64,000 bases of DNA from Clostridium_AI sp964409685 (GCA_964409685.1 CAYPEJ010000011.1:1-64000), one strand, 5' to 3'; positions 17,636 to 27,594 are shown, counted from the first letter of the stretch. Notes: a model not told the origin generated them from the sequence alone. Made by a program: numbers and translations.

Positions 17636-18496
17636 ATGATAAGACATGCAGACAAAGACATGCTTCCGCAACTAATCAAGTTGTGGGAAGTGTGTTTTGG
17701 TGATGGAGAGGAGTATAGTTCCTTCTTTTTTTCTCATAAAATGATAGGGACAGATTGTTTTGAAAATCAATTCGTTTATATAGAAGATGAAAAAGTGGTT
17801 TCTATGCTTTCCGTTCTCCCAGCAAAGATAAGACAAAAAGATGGTCTAAAACCATTTTGGTATATCTATGGTGTTGCAACTGCCCCAGAATACAGGAGTC
17901 GAGGTTACGCGAGAAGATTAGTGGACCATGTGTTTACCTTAGCCAAACAAAAAAATGTGGTTGTTGGTCTTGTTCCAGCAAGTGAAAGTTTATATGGGTA
18001 CTATGGTAAACTTGGATTTCGAACTTATTTTTATAACAGAAGAGTTGAGAAGAATGTGGAAGAAGTAGAGCGTTATGCTGATTTTAGAGTGGATTATGAG
18101 ATAGAACCAATTCAAACAGATGAATATCATTTTCTTCGAAATGAAAGTTTTGGGGAAGAAGGAACTGTTATATGGGATTTAGATGCAGTTGATTATGCGT
18201 TGGCAGAAAATAGAGAGTTAGGTGGGGAAGCAGTAAAGATTTTATACCATCAAAAAGAATATTTTATGCTATTTTACTGTTATGAAGGTGTGCTTTTTAT
18301 CCGAGAGACTAATCTTCCGTATGAGATTTTGCTATACGTTGCAAATGAATTAGCAAAAACGAAATCTTGTAAAAAAATTTGCATTTCAACTTGTATCCAA
18401 AATGGAACAGGAATGCAGGATGTTGTAAGTCATGGCATGATCTATAATGGAGATGAATTAAGGGAAAGAGGGTATTTAGGACTTGCTTTAGATTAA
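17636..18496 (+). CDS. GNAT-family N-acetyltransferase
   Basis: The acetyl-CoA binding motif is seen in YIYGVATAPEYRSRGYARRLVDHV (R-x-x-G-x-A), followed by VVGLVPASESLYGYYGKLGF, which closes the N-terminal GNAT fold. At 287 residues the protein has an additional C-terminal half resembling the Eis-type two-domain layout. Start taken at ATG 17636 behind AGAGAGTGA; a GTG at 17627 is possible and would overlap the previous gene. Substrate unknown. Confidence 0.82.
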   Translation: MIRHADKDMLPQLIKLWEVCFGDGEEYSSFFFSHKMIGTDCFENQFVYIEDEKVVSMLSVLPAKIRQKDGLKPFWYIYGVATAPEYRSRGYARRLVDHVFTLAKQKNVVVGLVPASESLYGYYGKLGFRTYFYNRRVEKNVEEVERYADFRVDYEIEPIQTDEYHFLRNESFGEEGTVIWDLDAVDYALAENRELGGEAVKILYHQKEYFMLFYCYEGVLFIRETNLPYEILLYVANELAKTKSCKKICISTCIQNGTGMQDVVSHGMIYNGDELRERGYLGLALD

Positions 18497-18552
18497 AAAA
18501 TACATTAAAAATTTTAAATTATGACACGATTATATATCAATTCTATCATTAG

Positions 18553-18582
18553 TTCGCATGAAATAAAAATTTGTAGTAGAAT
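18553..18582 (+). promoter_or_regulatory. Candidate promoter of the non-coding RNA
   Basis: TTCGCA (18553-18558), 18-bp spacer, TAGAAT (18577-18582). It lies 57 bp after the acetyltransferase stop, and no gene follows in this direction before a terminator. Confidence 0.4.
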
Positions 18583-18588
18583 AAACAC

Positions 18589-18955
18589 AGTCAAGGGAAC
18601 ATATACAAGTTTCTTTGAAATCGTTAAGGAGGGATGTAAAAGTAAGGATAATTAATTAGATTAATTTGTTTAATATGCACAAATCGGGTTGTGCATAATG
18701 ATTATTGTATGATGGTTCTGCATTCAATGAAAGGGACATTGAATAGGGGAAAAGGAACATTTGTTAAGTACAATGCTTTAGGGGAGCTTGTATAAAACAT
18801 AAGAATCATACAAAGGTCAATTTACTTTTGATAAACTTTCTAACGAGTTTTTCAATTTGAGGGGATTATTTTTTATATAAATACATATTAAAAAGTTGTT
18901 TTGGTCAATTTTTTTGAATTGCGTTTCATAAAATGAGATTAAAACAACTTTTTTT
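18589..18955 (+). ncRNA. Candidate GGA-rich small RNA, about 370 nt, unnamed
   Basis: No ORF with a usable start lies between the promoter-like site and a 12-bp stem (AAAAGTTGTTTT at 18891-18902 with its complement at 18941-18952) that runs into seven T. The segment contains about nine GGA motifs, many inside AGGGGA or AAGGGA. One is placed in the loop of a perfect hairpin: ATTCAATG (18722-18729), loop AAAGGGA, CATTGAAT (18737-18744). A second perfect hairpin has arms ATGCACAA/TTGTGCAT at 18675-18696. GGA in hairpin loops is how CsrA-binding RNAs look; it is also anti-16S-like. Not recognised as tmRNA, 6S, SRP or RNase P RNA. Confidence 0.4.
18891..18955 (+). terminator. Rho-independent terminator of the candidate RNA
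   Basis: Perfect 12-bp stem with a 38-nt loop and a T7 tract at 18949-18955. Confidence 0.65.
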
Positions 18956-19039
18956 GATTCATAGGAAATTCCGCTTCGCTATATTTCCTATGAATCAAAA
19001 AAGCCCCTAAAAAGCAGGGGCGGGATGAGTACTTTGTTT
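18956..19039. repeat. Dispersed palindromic element, copy 1
   Basis: A perfect 14-bp inverted repeat (GATTCATAGGAAAT at 18956-18969 and its complement at 18983-18996) encloses TCCGCTTCGCTAT. It is followed by an A-run, the segment AAAAAGCAGGGGCGGGATG and ACTTTGTTT. The same arrangement recurs at 56897-56976. The element is about 84 bp, has no ORF, and resembles a REP- or MITE-type sequence. Confidence 0.8.
18997..19021 (-). terminator. Terminator of cysK embedded in the palindromic element
   Basis: On the minus strand GCCCCT and AGGGGC pair and six T follow. The hairpin is absent from the second copy of the element because its GCCCCT arm is missing there. Confidence 0.75.
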
Positions 19040-19078
19040 TTTCTGACATTTTATATTGTATCATCTTTTTTGCAAATT

Positions 19079-19981
19079 TTATAATAATCCAGTACTAAAG
19101 TAGCGTTCCATACGGTCTGCAAGTACGGTGCCGATTACAACATCAGTACCATATTTTTGAGTGATGTATTTACTAGCCCAAACATTTGCACCAGATGATG
19201 TTCCACAAAGAATTCCTTGGACACGAGCTAATTTTCTTGTAGTATTAATAGCATCTTCATCTGTAACTTCTACAATGTCGTCAATTAGATTTGTATCAAG
19301 AATATCTGGAATAAAACCATCGCCGATACCTTGTATACTGTGAAGACCAGGTTCATGGCCAAGTAACGCAGAGACATTTTTTGGTTCCACTGCTACGATT
19401 TTTATATTGGGATTTTTTTCTTTTAAAAACTTTCCAATACCTTGTAAGGTTCCACCACTTCCTAAACCACTTACAAATACATCAATGTTACCATCTAATT
19501 GCTCATACAATTCTTGCGCAGTAGTTTCGTAGTGGATAGAGGGATTGTTTGGATTTTGAAATTGTTGTGGCATAAAGTAATTGTCAGAACTATTTAAAAT
19601 GCGTTCTGCTTCTTCAACAGAACCACCAATGCTTAGGTGTGCAGGAGTAAGAACTAATTCTGCTCCTAAAGCATGAATGATTTTCTTTCTTTCCTCGCTC
19701 ATGTTTTCAGGCATTACAATAATTACTTTGTAGCCTAAGCGAACTCCAGCTAAAGCAATGCCGATTCCTGTATTTCCAGAAGTAGGTTCCACTATTGTCA
19801 TTCCAGGTTTTAATTTCCCACTTTTTTCTGCTTGTATTATCATGTTTTTAGCAACGCGGTCTTTGATACTACCCCCAGGATTTAAAAATTCAGCTTTCCC
19901 AAAGATGTTGCAACCAGTAGTTTGCTTGAGACTGATAAGGGGGGTATTGCCAATTAGGTCTAATATATTTTCTGTGTACAT
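19079..19981 (-). CDS. cysK: Cysteine synthase (O-acetylserine sulfhydrylase)
   Basis: PLP enzyme that makes cysteine from O-acetylserine and sulfide. The 300-residue protein shows IGNTPLISL at the start, the PLP lysine in GGSIKDRVAKNM, the substrate loop EPTSGNTGIGIALAG, the phosphate-binding GLGSGGTLQGIGK and the PLP-ring Ser region GTSSGANVWAS. Start supported by AAAAAAGGAG. No cysE or sulfur gene is adjacent. The related enzyme CBS is less likely given the small size and lack of CBS domains. Confidence 0.93.
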   Translation of the reverse strand: MYTENILDLIGNTPLISLKQTTGCNIFGKAEFLNPGGSIKDRVAKNMIIQAEKSGKLKPGMTIVEPTSGNTGIGIALAGVRLGYKVIIVMPENMSEERKKIIHALGAELVLTPAHLSIGGSVEEAERILNSSDNYFMPQQFQNPNNPSIHYETTAQELYEQLDGNIDVFVSGLGSGGTLQGIGKFLKEKNPNIKIVAVEPKNVSALLGHEPGLHSIQGIGDGFIPDILDTNLIDDIVEVTDEDAINTTRKLARVQGILCGTSSGANVWASKYITQKYGTDVVIGTVLADRMERYFSTGLL

Positions 19982-20111
19982 ATATGAACTCCTTTTTTCT
20001 CTTAATTATTAGTATGTAAAAAAATATAAATCTTGCTAATTATCGTATCATATATTACGGAAAAATACTATCTTATTTTTGCTTAATGAGAAAATCCATA
20101 GAAAGTACTAA

Positions 20112-20140
20112 TTGTGATTTACAATCAAAAGTAGTATGAT
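20112..20140 (+). promoter_or_regulatory. Probable promoter of the glycerophosphodiesterase gene
   Basis: TTGTGA (20112-20117), 17-bp spacer, TATGAT (20135-20140), 57 bp before the start codon. Confidence 0.5.
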
Positions 20141-20197
20141 ATTAAATGGATGTAAAATAGATATTAATGGAAAACGGAATTTGGAGCGAGGTTTCAT

Positions 20198-22045
20198 ATG
20201 AAGGGAAATGAGAAATACAAAATGAAAAAGCCAAAGTTATTTAAGCGAACGATTCGACTTTTAATAAAATGGAAAAAACATTTCGTTTTATTTCAGTTTA
20301 TTTATGCCGTAATTGCAGTGCTATGCTTGGTTCCTTTGACTGAGACCTTAATAGGATTGGCAAGGAAGTATTCTGGATATAGTTACATTACTACAGAAAA
20401 TTTAGTAGATTTTTTGTGTAAGCCAATGACAATCATTGCAGGGTTTTTACTGTTTCTTATAATAAGCTTTTTTATTTTATGGGAAATATCCTTTGTGTAT
20501 TCTTTCCTATTGGTTGGAAAACAATTAGATAAAAAGCCTTGCATTTATGTGTTTCTAGGAAGTATTCAAAAGGCAGCGATTGGATTTAGGTTAAAGAATA
20601 TAGGGAGTATCTTTTTAGGCTTTTGCTTGTTAATTGCTTCTAATATTATAGTGGTTGTTGGATTTTTTACAAGAACGAGGATACCAAGTTATATTGTAAA
20701 ATCAATTACCCAATTGCCTATGATGAAAACAGTGATTGGATTAGTTGTGTTGGTTATTGTATTGATTGCATATAAGAATCTATTTTCATTGGCCTATTTC
20801 TTGCTTGAACGAAAAAGTATGAAAGAAAGTCGGGAATATAATAAGAAACTGATGAGTGGACATATTTTGCACAGTGCAGTTAGCTTTCTTATTTGGAATA
20901 TTGGCGTCATTCTTGTTTCTACAATTATTTATATGGTGATTATTCTTGCAGAAGCTTTATTTGTAGTTCTATTTGTAAATGAAAGTACTGCAGTAGCGGT
21001 CTTTTTAACGCTGTGTGAACATGCAAATATATATGCTGCCTTAGGGCTTGGATGGCTAGGGCTTTATGCAAATTTAGGGTTATGCGTAGAACTATTTTTA
21101 CAGTATAAAAAAATCAATGAAGAGGATTTTTTGGCAGATGAAGTGCATGTTGCAGAAAGAGTGCTATCGAATAAAAGGAAAAGGATTATTGCCATTGTAT
21201 TGCTTGTAGTTGTGTTTTTTGTCGATGGATTGTATACTCGTGAAAGTATCTTGTCAGGTCGCGGAACTACAATATTGTCATCCTTTGATGGAGTTAAGAT
21301 TACAGCGCATCGAGGAGCATCCGCAGATGCACCAGAAAACACAATTCCTGCAATTCAAGGTGCCATTAATTCTTTAGCGGATTATGTTGAGTTTGATGTG
21401 CAGCAAACATTAGATGGAGAAGTAATTGTGCTTCACGATTCTAACTTAAAACGAACAAGTGGGCACAATGAATTTATTTGGAATATGACCTTTGATGAAG
21501 TCAGACAGTTGGATATGGGAAGTTGGTTTTCAGATAACTATATTGGATTGCAGATACCTACCTTTGAAGAAGTAATTGTACTTTGTAAAGGAAAAATTCG
21601 AATGAATATTGAGATTAAAGGGAATAGTCATTTTAAAGATTTAGAAGAAAAAGTAGTTGCATTGATTCAAAAATATGAGATTCAAAATCAATGTGTGGTT
21701 CAATCTACTTCCTATGACTCATTGAAAAAAGTAAAAACATTAGATGATAGTATAACCACAGGATTGATTCTAATGGGAGCATACGGTGAATTTGAAGAAA
21801 GTAAGATGGTAGACTTTTTTAGTATTCGTTCTACATTTGTGAATAAGAGTATGGTAGAATCTGCACATAAAAATGGTAAAGCAGTTTATGCGTGGACAGT
21901 AAATACCAAGAATGAGATTCGTCGAATGAAAGTTTTGAAAGTAGATAACATCATTACGGACCGACCTATTTTAGCAAGGGAGCTTTTATATCAGGAGGAC
22001 TTTAATATGTCTTTTATGAATTTATTTCGACTGTTAAAAAGTTAA
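20198..22045 (+). CDS. Membrane-anchored glycerophosphodiester phosphodiesterase
   Basis: Hydrolyses glycerophosphodiesters to glycerol-3-phosphate and an alcohol. Residues 1-350 form a multi-helix membrane domain (about seven hydrophobic segments) of the kind found as GPDPase_memb in Firmicutes. The catalytic TIM barrel follows: TAHRGASADAPENTIPAI (catalytic His, substrate Arg, ENT), VEFDVQQTLDGEVIVLHDSNLKRTS (Glu/Asp metal ligands and second His), MNIEIKG, and the C-terminal AWTVN and ITDRP. Length 615 residues. Start at 20198 follows GGAGCGAGG. It may recycle lipid head groups or teichoic acid fragments at the membrane; the choice is inference. Confidence 0.9.
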   Translation: MKGNEKYKMKKPKLFKRTIRLLIKWKKHFVLFQFIYAVIAVLCLVPLTETLIGLARKYSGYSYITTENLVDFLCKPMTIIAGFLLFLIISFFILWEISFVYSFLLVGKQLDKKPCIYVFLGSIQKAAIGFRLKNIGSIFLGFCLLIASNIIVVVGFFTRTRIPSYIVKSITQLPMMKTVIGLVVLVIVLIAYKNLFSLAYFLLERKSMKESREYNKKLMSGHILHSAVSFLIWNIGVILVSTIIYMVIILAEALFVVLFVNESTAVAVFLTLCEHANIYAALGLGWLGLYANLGLCVELFLQYKKINEEDFLADEVHVAERVLSNKRKRIIAIVLLVVVFFVDGLYTRESILSGRGTTILSSFDGVKITAHRGASADAPENTIPAIQGAINSLADYVEFDVQQTLDGEVIVLHDSNLKRTSGHNEFIWNMTFDEVRQLDMGSWFSDNYIGLQIPTFEEVIVLCKGKIRMNIEIKGNSHFKDLEEKVVALIQKYEIQNQCVVQSTSYDSLKKVKTLDDSITTGLILMGAYGEFEESKMVDFFSIRSTFVNKSMVESAHKNGKAVYAWTVNTKNEIRRMKVLKVDNIITDRPILARELLYQEDFNMSFMNLFRLLKS

Positions 22046-22183
22046 GGATGTTTGATTTTATAACAATATACTTAATAAAATAAAGTAATATGGAAAAATA
22101 CAAAATTTTATTTATTATTTCATAGAAAAATGATAAGGTGTTATCTTACTTGCCTTTAAATATGAAAAAACTATAAATTTGTA

Positions 22184-22212
22184 TTGCAAAATAAAGTGAA
22201 AGAAATTATAAT
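22184..22212 (+). promoter_or_regulatory. gdhA promoter
   Basis: TTGCAA (22184-22189), 17-bp spacer, TATAAT (22207-22212). Transcription would begin near 22219, leaving an untranslated leader of about 230 nt. Confidence 0.7.
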
Positions 22213-22218
22213 AAACCT

Positions 22219-22448
22219 TGCAAAGGCAACGAAGATGTTTTTCGCGGATTGGTGACATATTCGTTTATAAATGTCATTTTAAGGAGATTTAGCGTTAGAT
22301 ATCAGAGAAAACACTAAGTGGAAATGAAGTTTAGCGACTTGAATCTTTCATAATAATCCGTTTCCCTTGCTTATTAGGGATTACATATTCAATATCCGTT
22401 AAAAATGCAGAGAGTTGTCAATTTTGATTGATTAAGGAGATTGAGAAA
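22219..22448 (+). promoter_or_regulatory. Long 5' leader of gdhA, no recognised riboswitch
   Basis: This stretch separates the gdhA promoter from its ribosome binding site. Local pairing is visible: TGACAT/ATGTCA at about 22253-22276, TTTAGCG repeated at about 22287 and 22331, and CCCTTGCTTATTAGGG near 22371. I do not match it to a known riboswitch class. Its length suggests post-transcriptional control. Confidence 0.35.
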
Positions 22449-23783
<1,335 letters not shown>

Positions 23784-23818
23784 TTACAAATAAAATATAT
23801 GATAAAGAGAAGTTCTGT

Positions 23819-23854
23819 AAACCAGTCAAATCTTCGATTTGACTGGTTTTTTGG
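23819..23854 (+). terminator. Terminator of gdhA
   Basis: AACCAGTCAAATC pairs with GATTTGACTGGTT over a TTC loop, followed by TTTTTT. Confidence 0.95.
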
Positions 23855-23941
23855 GGACTTTTCTTACTTGTAATTGTAGAATGGACACAGTAAATGCAAG
23901 CTTTCTCTTCTATTTATGTCTAAATAGTAAAATAATTCTAT

Positions 23942-24180
23942 TTATAATTCTTTAACATTTCCAAATACTTTATTAAATACAAATTCCGTTTTATTACTGA
24001 ATATTTCAATGTCTTTCAGACAACCTTCTACTTTCATAAGGGCATTATAGACCAGATTAGCATTCTTACTTTTTGTTGCTGAATTTCTTACTACTCGATT
24101 TGAAATAGATCACACAGTACCTTTAAAATCAATAGTTTTGTGAATAAAAATAAGGAACATTGCATAAAATGTTATAAAAA
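23942..24180 (-). pseudogene. Decayed C-terminal gene fragment
   Basis: On the minus strand a coherent reading frame ends ...LVYNALMKVEGCLKDIEIF and further to VFGNVKEL before TAA (23942-23944). Going upstream it meets an in-frame TGA at 24110-24112, beyond which the same frame continues (FLIFIHKTIDFKGTV) with no ribosome binding site. The composition is protein-like but no family was recognised. It lies at the edge of the ATPase/TOPRIM island and is best read as the tail of a lost accessory gene. The rest of 23855-24249 holds nothing else I can support. Confidence 0.4.
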
Positions 24181-24249
24181 GTAACAAAAACAAAAAAGAT
24201 ATTGACTGAAAGAAAGATAGGTGATAATATAAGTTTGGAGGTGCAGGAG

Positions 24250-25596
24250 ATGTTTACTTATGTTAAAATGAAAAATTTTATGTCGTTCAAAGATGTAATG
24301 TTTGATTTTAAGAATGGAAGTAAAGGCACAAAAGGATTTATTTCTATTTATGGAGAAAATGGTAGTGGTAAATCTAACTTTGTTAGTAGTATTGATTTGT
24401 TAAGAAAAACAATTGATTCTTTTCAGATGGTTGGAGATTTCGAAAATATTATGGAGGTTGCAAAAAAGGAAGATATTCCAAGAACATTGTTAAAGATGTT
24501 ACTAAATAGTACGGATATCTTGAGATATATAGGTGATTGCAGAATGATGGAATGTGATGAAGCTACAACTGTAGAATATGGTTTTCAGATTTATGGACAT
24601 CAAGGATATTATATTATTTCTTTTAAGGACAGATTCCTTTATGAAAAATTATATTATTATACAGGAAAGCAGAGAGGAACATTATTCGAAATAAACTATT
24701 CTGGAGAGAAAATAGACGTTTCATTTTCTAACAAGCTATTTTTGAATAGAAAAGTTGAAGTTGAAATACGAGACGAGATAAGTAAGTATTGGGGCAAGCA
24801 TACGTTTTTAGGTATTTTGAATAGAGAACGAATGGAAAAAAATGAGCAATATATTAAAGAAAATTATCTATCATATGCATTTGATATTTTGGATATGCTT
24901 CATCAAACTACAATTCATTGGGAAAAAACATCTTATTATGGGAGCGAGGTTAATGCAGGAAAGCCTAGAAATGTGTTAAGAAACTTGGATGAGGGAAGAA
25001 TAAAGAAAGAAAAAGAGGGATTACTAAATTGCTCAGAGCGAATAATCAAGGACTTTTTTACCCAAGCATATGCTGATGTCAAAGATGTATTTTATGAAAG
25101 ACATTTAGAAAATGATGAAATAGCATATAAATTGTATGTAAAAAAGATGATTGGAGGAAAAATTAGGACTATTGATTTTGCAAGGGAGTCCGCAGGAACA
25201 CAGCATGTTCTGGATATTATTCGTTCATTATTCGGAGCTTTTTGTGGAGTTACAGTAGTTTATGATGAAATTGATGATGGAATACATGATTTGCTTCTAA
25301 AAAATATTTTGGAATCTATGATTGATGACATAACTGGACAGTTGATAATTACTACGCATAATACGTATATGTTGGAAACAATAGATATTAAGTCGGTATA
25401 TTTAATAAATGTAGATTATCAGGGAAATAAGGAAGTAAAATGCTTGGATAAGTATCCTAGAATTCAAGGAACAAACAATCCGAGAATAATGTACTTAAAG
25501 GGTTTGTTTGGAGGTGTGCCTATTGTTGATACAGTAGATTATGATGTAATATTACAAGAAATTAGAAATGGTTTGGATGTAGAGGGAGGCGAATAG
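24250..25596 (+). CDS. AAA15/OLD-type ATPase of a probable defence pair
   Basis: The 448-residue protein is an ABC/SMC-like ATPase of the AAA15 group. It starts YVKMKNFMSFKDVMFDF, the usual opening, with Walker A GENGSGKSN near residue 41. A late block contains RESAGTQHVLDI (signature-like), VVYDEIDDGIHD (Walker B) and ITTHNTYMLE (switch His). Between them lies a charged, AT-rich middle. Start at ATG 24250 behind GGAGGTGCAGGAG; a TTG at 24202 has no such site. It is 2 bp from a TOPRIM-like partner, as in RloA/RloB, AbiL and PARIS systems, where the ATPase senses phage and the partner acts. Role in phage defence is inferred. Confidence 0.8.
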   Translation: MFTYVKMKNFMSFKDVMFDFKNGSKGTKGFISIYGENGSGKSNFVSSIDLLRKTIDSFQMVGDFENIMEVAKKEDIPRTLLKMLLNSTDILRYIGDCRMMECDEATTVEYGFQIYGHQGYYIISFKDRFLYEKLYYYTGKQRGTLFEINYSGEKIDVSFSNKLFLNRKVEVEIRDEISKYWGKHTFLGILNRERMEKNEQYIKENYLSYAFDILDMLHQTTIHWEKTSYYGSEVNAGKPRNVLRNLDEGRIKKEKEGLLNCSERIIKDFFTQAYADVKDVFYERHLENDEIAYKLYVKKMIGGKIRTIDFARESAGTQHVLDIIRSLFGAFCGVTVVYDEIDDGIHDLLLKNILESMIDDITGQLIITTHNTYMLETIDIKSVYLINVDYQGNKEVKCLDKYPRIQGTNNPRIMYLKGLFGGVPIVDTVDYDVILQEIRNGLDVEGGE

Positions 25597-25598
25597 TA

Positions 25599-26231
25599 GT
25601 GCCTTCTAATACACTAAATTATACGAAATGTGCAGTGATTGTACATGGAAAGTCAGAATTAGTTTTAGTAAAATATATTTATACGAATCTTCATTTGCCT
25701 GTTAAAATTATTTCTAAGGATAAAGGAAGAGGAAGTATCCAAATAGATGGTTTGCTAGATTTTCTAAATAAGAAACAATTTAGAACACTGAAGAGTTTTG
25801 CGGATGAATTTGTTGTGGAATATGATAGGAAAACTAAAAGTCTGAAGAATTTTAAATTATTTATTATTATGGATACAGATGATTGTGATGAAGAAAATAA
25901 GAAAAAGTACATATCTGGAGAAATGTTTCAGAAACATCCTCTAAAGGATTACATTGTTCCTATTTTTAATAATTCAAATTTAGAAGATGTAATGATGAAG
26001 TCGGGAATAATGATTAAAAGAATTCCGAATTCGGAAAAAGGGACTTATTATAGTAAAATCTTTCCGATCAACACAAATCCGTTAAGTGCGGATACCCTTA
26101 ATCAAGTTAAAATCTTTGCAAGTAAAATTAGAGGTGTTAAAGAAACAAATATGTTGGAATTTATAGAATATTGTATTCAACAGATTCCAAATGAAAAATT
26201 GTGGGAGGAAAGAGGTGAAAACAGGAAATAG
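25599..26231 (+). CDS. TOPRIM-like (RloB/AbiLii-type) partner protein
   Basis: The 210-residue protein shows the TOPRIM pattern: CAVIVHGKSELVLVKYIYTNL gives the conserved Glu after a beta strand, and FKLFIIMDTDDCDEENK gives the DxD pair. A C-terminal helical region follows. It starts with GTG 2 bp after the ATPase stop, behind GGAGGCGAA, so the two are translated together. In related systems this subunit is a nuclease or tRNA-targeting toxin; which applies here cannot be read from the sequence. The exact family (RloB, DUF4276 or DUF4435) is uncertain. Confidence 0.65.
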   Translation: MPSNTLNYTKCAVIVHGKSELVLVKYIYTNLHLPVKIISKDKGRGSIQIDGLLDFLNKKQFRTLKSFADEFVVEYDRKTKSLKNFKLFIIMDTDDCDEENKKKYISGEMFQKHPLKDYIVPIFNNSNLEDVMMKSGIMIKRIPNSEKGTYYSKIFPINTNPLSADTLNQVKIFASKIRGVKETNMLEFIEYCIQQIPNEKLWEERGENRK

Positions 26232-26449
26232 GTAAACAAAATAAAAAGACTGAAGTTGCAGCTTCAGCCCCTTAAATAATGACCAGCAGATGATCATCTA
26301 ATATCTTATATATTTTATCATCTGAGAGTTTACTTTTCAATCCCAAAACAAATATTCGATCTTTTAAGGATTAGGTCATTGTCCTTTTACAATATATAAA
26401 ACTAGCTTTATGAGATTTATTAATTTATGTTAAAAGGAGAAAAAAGAAG

Positions 26450-27379
26450 ATGATAGAAAAAATATTTATTTCGGATGTATGGAATTTAAAATATAGAGGA
26501 CACGACAATTATGATTTTATTGACGTGGCAGTTAATGATGATACCCCTCTTTTTATTGATCCATGCTTGATTGAATCACGAAGAGATGAATGGTCTATAA
26601 AAGCAGATAGAATTATGAAATCATATTTTAATAAGTTGTTTTCTGCATATGAAGTTGGAGATAAAGCTGTTATAAGTGATTTGCTATCACATGCAAATGA
26701 ACAGAATGGTACAAGACTTGGCTATGGCAAAGGATACAATGGAAAGGGAAATACCGCAACTGGTTTGCTAAAAATATTTAGTCCTTTAGAAGAACTGATC
26801 CATGCAATTAAGACCATTGGTAAGCCACAAGATTTATCTGTACTACTAACAGGATTTGCAGAAGATGGTATGTCAGATTTGTTGACAAATATTTTTCATG
26901 AATGCTTGAATGAGTTTACTATTAAGGAAATGGAAAAACATGACATTAATACTAATGGAAATGCTGAATTTTATACATGGGATATGCAGGATCAAAAATG
27001 GAAAAAGGTAAGAAGACCAGTATATCTTATTGAGAAAAAAGAATTGTTGCTTGTGCCAAAAAATATTGTGAGAAAAAACTATCTTTTTGGAGTTAATCAG
27101 TATTTTAATAGAATTATTCTGGAAAGAATGATAGATGAAGGTGGATATAGGGATGCTGATGGGAAGGCGATACCTAAAAAGGAAATTGTTAAGTCCAAGA
27201 GGTATACTGGTGAGCATTGGCAATATACTGAGGTGATTAATTATAGTGTCCATTATAACGATGCACTAGATGAATATCATCGTAAATTACCAGCATTTTA
27301 CTTAAAAAATGGACATCCAATGTCAAGTGAAGAATTGGACAAAATAGTATATGGTTATGTAAGGACACATAGTACGTAA
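26450..27379 (+). CDS. Unrecognised protein in the defence island
   Basis: I do not recognise this 309-residue protein. It is soluble, with no signal or membrane segment. Features that look conserved are FIDPCLIESRRDEW near residue 35, a glycine-rich RLGYGKGYNGKGNTATGL near 89, and GFAEDGMSDLLTNIFHECL near 140. The stretch LLVPKNIVRKNYLFGV follows. It has its own AAAAGGAG site and starts 218 bp after the TOPRIM gene. The gap holds a short CTGAAG/CTTCAG hairpin at about 26252-26269. It is AT-rich like the two genes before it and ends at a strong terminator, so it probably belongs to the same island. Confidence 0.75.
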   Translation: MIEKIFISDVWNLKYRGHDNYDFIDVAVNDDTPLFIDPCLIESRRDEWSIKADRIMKSYFNKLFSAYEVGDKAVISDLLSHANEQNGTRLGYGKGYNGKGNTATGLLKIFSPLEELIHAIKTIGKPQDLSVLLTGFAEDGMSDLLTNIFHECLNEFTIKEMEKHDINTNGNAEFYTWDMQDQKWKKVRRPVYLIEKKELLLVPKNIVRKNYLFGVNQYFNRIILERMIDEGGYRDADGKAIPKKEIVKSKRYTGEHWQYTEVINYSVHYNDALDEYHRKLPAFYLKNGHPMSSEELDKIVYGYVRTHST

Positions 27380-27450
27380 TAGCTAGCTATTCTTGAAAGA
27401 AATACAAGGAGTCTGTGCTTGTAAAAGTAAAATAGTCTACAATTTGTCAT

Positions 27451-27477
27451 GGGGTAGGACGTCTGCCCCTTTTTTTT
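27451..27477 (+). terminator. Terminator closing the defence island
   Basis: GGGGTAGG pairs with the downstream GTCTGCCCC arm (with G-U pairs) around a 3-nt loop and is followed by eight T. Confidence 0.85.
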
Positions 27478-27594
27478 ATCCACAAAATTTGTTATAATGT
27501 GCAAAGGAGTTGGTAATCAAGTGGAAAAGGAATTGCAAAAAGAATTATAAAATTGTAAGATTGTAAATTGTAATAAGAAACAAGGGAGATGCTT

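Noticed and set aside
18712..18795. Possible 27-residue ORF within the candidate sRNA
   Set aside because: The ATG has no ribosome binding site and the peptide has no recognisable features; an ATG after the nearby AAGGAGG (18626-18632) is followed at once by a stop.
18589..18955. Candidate RNA as tmRNA, 6S, SRP RNA or RNase P RNA
   Set aside because: No tag-peptide ORF, no long closed hairpin of 6S type, and none of the conserved cores of SRP or RNase P RNA could be found by eye.
22219..22448. Known riboswitch in the gdhA leader
   Set aside because: No conserved core of a class I know (glutamine, glycine, SAM, lysine, TPP, cobalamin, FMN) could be matched.
26282..26334. AGATGATCATCT-type inverted repeat after the TOPRIM gene as an attachment site
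   Set aside because: Short, AT-rich and without a matching copy at the other end of the island.
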